64,000 nucleotides of DNA from CAWBUW01 sp963792075 (GTDB taxonomy: Bacteria > Chloroflexota > Anaerolineae > Anaerolineales > UBA4823): positions 1,798,001 through 1,862,000 of the forward strand of contig CAWBUW010000012.1 in the NCBI GenBank assembly GCA_963792075.1, written 5' to 3'. The notes below the pieces were generated by a model, which saw only the letters and a list, made by a program, of their open reading frames with translations, was not told where the DNA came from and ran no database searches. Position 1 is the stretch's first letter; each line of letters starts with the position of its first letter. Positions 60,454 to 64,000 of this stretch are shown here, in pieces. The position numbers and the translations under genes are program-made.

Positions 60454-61404
60454 GTGAAACGAGCGTTGTTCCTGTTCTGGTTTTGCCTGGTGTTAGTGGG
60501 CCTGGGAGGCTGTGCGTCTCAACACATTCCGGCTGAAGAGACACCGGTTCCGGCAAGCTTTACTCCGGCTGTGAACCTGACATACACACCTTTGCTTCCA
60601 ACTCCAACGGATACGCCTCCGCCTACCAGAACGCCGACGCCTGTTCCAGCCATCACCGCTACCCCTATGCCCACGCCGACCGAATTGGCCTGCTGGCTGC
60701 AGGGCGGGCACTATGAAATTACCGCGCTAGAAACGGATCTGCTGCGTTACCCGTTGGATGTGCGCGTGTACGTGCCACCTTGTTACGAGGAACAACCAGA
60801 CGCCCGTTACCCGGTGCTATACCTGATCCACGGGCAAAGTTTCACCGATGATCAATGGGACCGGCTGGGGGTGGATGAGCATTTGGATGCGCTGATCGCT
60901 GCCGGCGAGGTTTCCCCATTCCTGGTCGTGATGCCACGCGACCGGGAATGGAGCCAGGCGAATCAAGACCCGTTCGGTAAAGCATTCATCGAGGTGCTGC
61001 TGCCCTGGGTCGACGAAAATTATCGCACGCTGCCAGAGCGGCAAGCCCGGGCGGTGGGGGGGCTGTCACGCGGGGCGGGCTGGGCGGTGCATTTTGGCCT
61101 GGAGGATTGGGAGTTGTTCGGCGCGATTGGCGGGCACAGCCTGCCCGTCTTCTGGTCAGACGTACCTCTGGTGAAAAAGTGGCTGAACGAAATCCCGCCC
61201 GAATCGATGCCGCGCATTTTCCTGGATATTGGCGACCAGGATCGCCCGGAAATTACAGAGTCGGCGACCTGGTTCGAGGGGCTGCTGACCAGGCAGGGGA
61301 TTGCACACGAGTGGTATCTTTTCGCAGGTTACCATGACGAAGCGTATTGGTCAGCGCATGTGGAACAGTACCTGCGATGGTATGCGCAGGGTTTTTCAAG
61401 GTAA
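60454..61404 (+). CDS. Esterase-family (EstD/feruloyl esterase-like) lipoprotein
   Basis: A ~316-residue protein with a signal peptide and lipobox (LVGLGGC), a Thr/Pro linker (TPTPVPAITATPMPTPTE) and an alpha/beta hydrolase of the esterase D type: YPVLYLIHGQSFTDDQW, nucleophile Ser in GGLSRGAG, Asp in DIGDQD and His near the end (FAGYHDEAYW). It probably cleaves esters outside the cell. The start is taken as GTG 60454 (MKRALFLFWF), which gives a normal signal peptide. Confidence 0.82.
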   Translation: MKRALFLFWFCLVLVGLGGCASQHIPAEETPVPASFTPAVNLTYTPLLPTPTDTPPPTRTPTPVPAITATPMPTPTELACWLQGGHYEITALETDLLRYPLDVRVYVPPCYEEQPDARYPVLYLIHGQSFTDDQWDRLGVDEHLDALIAAGEVSPFLVVMPRDREWSQANQDPFGKAFIEVLLPWVDENYRTLPERQARAVGGLSRGAGWAVHFGLEDWELFGAIGGHSLPVFWSDVPLVKKWLNEIPPESMPRIFLDIGDQDRPEITESATWFEGLLTRQGIAHEWYLFAGYHDEAYWSAHVEQYLRWYAQGFSR

Positions 61405-61419
61405 TCTTAAAACTTAGGA

Positions 61420-61425
61420 TATAAT
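61420..61425 (+). promoter_or_regulatory. -10 box immediately upstream of gatC
   Basis: TATAAT ends 7 bases before ATG 61433. Transcription would begin at or next to the ATG, so the gatC-gatA mRNA may be leaderless. No ribosome site is seen ahead of this ATG, which agrees. Confidence 0.5.
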
Positions 61426-61432
61426 CTTGCGC

Positions 61433-61720
61433 ATGACACTGACCCTTGAAGAAGTTGAACATATTGCACTGCTGGCTCGGCTGCATCTGACGGATGAGGA
61501 AAAACAGCGCTACCGCGTGCAGCTTTCGGCGATCCTGGATTATGCGGCCCGGCTGCAGACGCTGGATACGGAGGGCATTCTGCCTACGGCCAGCGTGCTC
61601 CCGCTGCGCAGCGTGCTGCGCCCAGATGAGGTCCACCCTGGGCTGGAGCTGGATGCGCTGCTTTCTAATGCGCCTGATATTGTCGATCATCAGTTCCGCG
61701 TGCCGCCTGTGTTGGAGTAG
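61433..61720 (+). CDS. gatC: Asp-tRNA(Asn)/Glu-tRNA(Gln) amidotransferase subunit C
   Basis: A 95-residue protein with the GatC pattern (LEEVEHIALLARLHLTDEE, LDTEGILPTA, RPDEVHPG, VPPVLE). It helps GatA fold and stabilises GatCAB. It is 2 bases ahead of gatA. gatB is not in the window. Confidence 0.93.
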   Translation: MTLTLEEVEHIALLARLHLTDEEKQRYRVQLSAILDYAARLQTLDTEGILPTASVLPLRSVLRPDEVHPGLELDALLSNAPDIVDHQFRVPPVLE

Positions 61721-61722
61721 GG

Positions 61723-63207
61723 ATGAGCGATCTGACGGACCTGTCGTTGAACCAGGCGGTTCAGGCGCTGCGCGCGGGCGAGGTGAGCAGCCGCGAATTA
61801 ACCCAGGCCTTTCTGAAGCGCATTGAGCACCTGGAGCCGGCGCTGCATGCGTTTATCACGCTGACCCCGGAGCTTGCATTGCAGCAGGCCGAGGCAGCCG
61901 ATAGGCGGCTGGCTGCCTGGCGGAAAGCCCCGCAGGAGGCGCTGCCAGCGCTGCTGGGGGCGCCTCTGGTGATAAAAGATGTCCTGGCTGTAGCCGGGAT
62001 GCGCTGTACCTGCGGTTCACGCATTTTGGAAAATTTCGTCCCACCCTACAACGCGACGGTGGTCGAACGCTTGCTGCAAGCAGGGATTGTGGTGTTGGGC
62101 AAAACCAACACGGATGAATACGCCATGGGGTCCTCCACCGAAAATTCGGCTTACGGCGCGACCCACAACCCCTGGAACCTGGAGCATGTGCCGGGCGGAT
62201 CCAGCGGGGGCAGCGCCGCAGCCGTAGCAGCACGCCTGGCACCCGCCGCGTTGGGTACGGATACGGGTGGGAGTGTGCGCCAGCCCGCCTCTTTTTGTGG
62301 CGTGACCGGGATCAAACCGACCTACGGCCGTGTCTCGCGCTACGGCCTGGTGGCTTATGGTTCCTCGCTGGATACAGTGGGGGTGCTTGCTCGCTCTGCG
62401 GCGGATGTGGCGACGGTATTTTCGCTGATGGCCGGTCGGGATGAACGCGACTCGACCACGATGGATTTGCCCGTGCCGGAAATCAAGCTGGACCCTGGCT
62501 CATGCCTAGATGGGCTGCGTGTAGGTGTGCCGGATGAATACTTTATCCAGGGGATCCAGCCCGAAGTGGAACAGGCAGTGCGGACAGCGATTGAAGCGCT
62601 GCAAGGCCTGGGCGCGCAGGTCAAGCGGATCAGCCTGCCGCACACCGAATATGCGCTGCCGGTGTATTACCTGATCGCACCGGCAGAGGCCTCTGCCAAC
62701 CTGGCGCGCTTCGATGGCGTGCGTTATGGTCCGCGCATTCCAGGCGTTGCGATGTGGGATATCTTCTTTCAAACCCGCGGCGAGAAATTTGGCGCGGAGG
62801 TCAAGCGGCGCATCATGTTGGGGACTTATGCCCTCTCAGCGGGTTATTACGATGCTTATTATGGCCAGGCGCAGAAAGTGCGCACGCTGATCAAACGGGA
62901 TTTTGAGCAGGCTTTCGATCTGGTAGATGTGATTGCCGCGCCGGTGGCACCGAGCACGGCCTTCCGGTTTGGCGAGCACACCGAGGACCCGTTGGCAATG
63001 TACCTGGAGGATGTGTTTACCCTCCCGGCGAACCTGGCAGGCGTGCCGGGGCTGGCTTTCCCGGTTGGCTTCGACAGCCGGGGGCTGCCGGTAGGGATGC
63101 AGTTGATGGGCCCGCATTTCCGGGAGGATGTGCTGCTGCGTGCTGCTGACGCTTACCAGCAGGTAACCGATTGGCACACTCGCAGCCCATTGTTGCCTAA
63201 CTCTTAG
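61723..63207 (+). CDS. gatA: Asp-tRNA(Asn)/Glu-tRNA(Gln) amidotransferase subunit A
   Basis: A 494-residue amidase-signature protein: Lys in LVIKDVLAV, cis-Ser in PGGSSGGSAAAVAA, catalytic Ser in TDTGGSVRQPASFCG. It frees ammonia from glutamine to amidate mischarged Glu-tRNA(Gln) or Asp-tRNA(Asn). Length and order are standard. Confidence 0.94.
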   Translation: MSDLTDLSLNQAVQALRAGEVSSRELTQAFLKRIEHLEPALHAFITLTPELALQQAEAADRRLAAWRKAPQEALPALLGAPLVIKDVLAVAGMRCTCGSRILENFVPPYNATVVERLLQAGIVVLGKTNTDEYAMGSSTENSAYGATHNPWNLEHVPGGSSGGSAAAVAARLAPAALGTDTGGSVRQPASFCGVTGIKPTYGRVSRYGLVAYGSSLDTVGVLARSAADVATVFSLMAGRDERDSTTMDLPVPEIKLDPGSCLDGLRVGVPDEYFIQGIQPEVEQAVRTAIEALQGLGAQVKRISLPHTEYALPVYYLIAPAEASANLARFDGVRYGPRIPGVAMWDIFFQTRGEKFGAEVKRRIMLGTYALSAGYYDAYYGQAQKVRTLIKRDFEQAFDLVDVIAAPVAPSTAFRFGEHTEDPLAMYLEDVFTLPANLAGVPGLAFPVGFDSRGLPVGMQLMGPHFREDVLLRAADAYQQVTDWHTRSPLLPNS

Positions 63208-63219
63208 CAGCTTTGCTGC
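63207..63219. terminator. Short hairpin between convergent gatA and kinase genes
   Basis: GCAGC-TTT-GCTGC overlaps the end of gatA. It has the same GC-TTT-GC tip as the larger palindromes but only a 5-bp stem, so any terminator role is uncertain. Confidence 0.3.
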
Positions 63220-63244
63220 CTGTGCCCTCTTGGAAAGAAAATTA

Positions 63245-63928
63245 TTAGTCGGTGGCGAATTCTTCAGGCCGGAAAAGCACTTCTTCTTTTCCGGTCAATT
63301 TTTCCTGTACTTTGGTCACGATCAGCTCCAGGTGTCGCGGGTGAGCCACGTAATCCAGGTTGTCTGCGGGGACGGTGAGCACCGGGCATAGGCTGAAGTT
63401 TGCGATCCATTCGTCGTAAAGCTGGTTGAGCTGTTGCAGGTAGTCGGGGCTGATCTCACGTTCGTATCCGCGCCCTCGCTGCACGATGCGGCTGACCAGC
63501 GTGGTAACGGAAGCACGCAGATAAATCACCAGGTCAGGTGGGGGGAGAAATTCAATCAGCACATGGTAGAGATCAGAATAGGAGTGGTGGTCGCGCTCAT
63601 CCATCAGGCCCTGGCGGTACAGGTTGGCGGCGAAGATTTCGGCGTCTTCATAGACGCTGCGGTCCTGAACAACCGAGGTAGGGTGATCGAGCAGACGGCG
63701 ATGGTCGCGCAGGCGGCGGGTCAGGAAGAAGACCTGGGATTGAAAAGCCCAGGTGCGCATGTCTCGATAGAAATCCTCCAGATAGGGGTTCTCCGCTTCG
63801 GGCTCATAGAAGGGCTGCCAGCCCATGCGGTTGCAGAGCAGGCGCACCAGGGTGGATTTGCCTACGCCGATGTTGCCGGCAATGGCGATGAATTTCTTGG
63901 CTCCAGTATAGGTGAAAGTGGTATCCAT
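63245..63928 (-). CDS. Deoxynucleoside kinase
   Basis: A 227-residue member of the deoxyguanosine/deoxyadenosine/deoxycytidine kinase family: P-loop GNIGVGKSTL (residues 18-27), YEPEAENPYLEDFY, DRSVYEDAEIFA (DRS motif) and the lid RGRGYE. It salvages deoxynucleosides. Specificity (dGuo/dAdo versus dCyd) cannot be set from motifs alone. Confidence 0.88.
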   Translation of the reverse strand: MDTTFTYTGAKKFIAIAGNIGVGKSTLVRLLCNRMGWQPFYEPEAENPYLEDFYRDMRTWAFQSQVFFLTRRLRDHRRLLDHPTSVVQDRSVYEDAEIFAANLYRQGLMDERDHHSYSDLYHVLIEFLPPPDLVIYLRASVTTLVSRIVQRGRGYEREISPDYLQQLNQLYDEWIANFSLCPVLTVPADNLDYVAHPRHLELIVTKVQEKLTGKEEVLFRPEEFATD

Positions 63929-63931
63929 GCT

Positions 63932-64000
63932 TTAACTTTCTTCGTCTGCAACCAGGAACGCGGCAGCCCGGCTTTTCTCATCATCCATCACCAGGTCCAG
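63932..64000 (-). CDS. C-terminal end of an unidentified gene (cut by window edge)
   Basis: On the minus strand an open frame enters from the window edge and encodes about 22 residues (ending KSRAAAFLVADEES) before TAA at 63934-63932, three bases before the kinase ATG. The tight spacing suggests one operon. Too little is present to name it. Confidence 0.5.
   Translation of the reverse strand: MDLVMDDEKSRAAAFLVADEES

Overview
The window looks like chromosomal DNA of a strictly anaerobic bacterium, most likely of the phylum Chloroflexota, class Anaerolineae. This is inferred from the mix of features: a bacterial V-type ATPase, heterodisulfide-reductase (Hdr) chemistry, lipoproteins with Thr/Pro linkers after the lipobox, a MASE1 sensor kinase, and an E1-like enzyme fused to rhodanese. 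There is no rRNA, tRNA, CRISPR array or insertion sequence. Genes are tightly packed and TGA is used as a normal stop at many gene ends.

Layout. 1-7.2 kb: the end of a LuxR-type regulator, two surface/membrane proteins and a sensor kinase/response regulator pair. 7.2-18 kb, mostly minus strand: kamA, a MoaD-like protein and MoeB-rhodanese; a lipoprotein with an orphan receiver; M32 carboxypeptidase with a SerA-like dehydrogenase; an M23 peptidase; and a plus-strand PatB/MalY aminotransferase. 17.6-26.2 kb: a complete V-type ATPase operon (H-I-K-E-C-F-A-B-D, minus strand). 26.4-28.2 kb: a NarL-type two-component pair, divergent from the next block. 28.3-47.9 kb: a continuous plus-strand block of 15 redox genes (HdrC, HdrB, three HdrA-type proteins, MvhD, HdrCB, three FdhB/FrhB-like proteins, ferredoxins, a fumarate-reductase-like flavoprotein and an acyl-CoA-dehydrogenase-like protein). 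48-51.4 kb: a MacAB-type export system. 51.7-55.9 kb: a GltD-like oxidoreductase and gyrA. 55.9-60.4 kb: a small membrane protein, birA, dedA, a PrsW-type protease and a DsbA-cyclophilin gene with an in-frame TGA. 60.4-64 kb: an esterase lipoprotein, gatC, gatA, a deoxynucleoside kinase and the tail of one more gene.

How it fits together. The 19.5 kb redox block reads as one soluble electron-transfer system. GltD-like modules in two HdrA proteins could admit NAD(P)H electrons, HdrA/FdhB flavins could bifurcate or confurcate them, and HdrB/HdrCB, the SdhA-like flavoprotein and the acyl-CoA-dehydrogenase-like protein would be the substrate ends. The V-ATPase next door would handle ion-gradient energy.

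Most notable observations. (1) The DsbA-cyclophilin lipoprotein has TGA exactly where the first Cys of the CPYC motif should be, followed by a bacterial SECIS-like hairpin, which indicates a selenoprotein. (2) The Hdr block contains a 1531-residue HdrA-GltD-HdrA fusion. (3) A family of long, nearly perfect palindromes with a GC-NNN-GC tip occupies most gene junctions. (4) Two genes appear to start at AUA.
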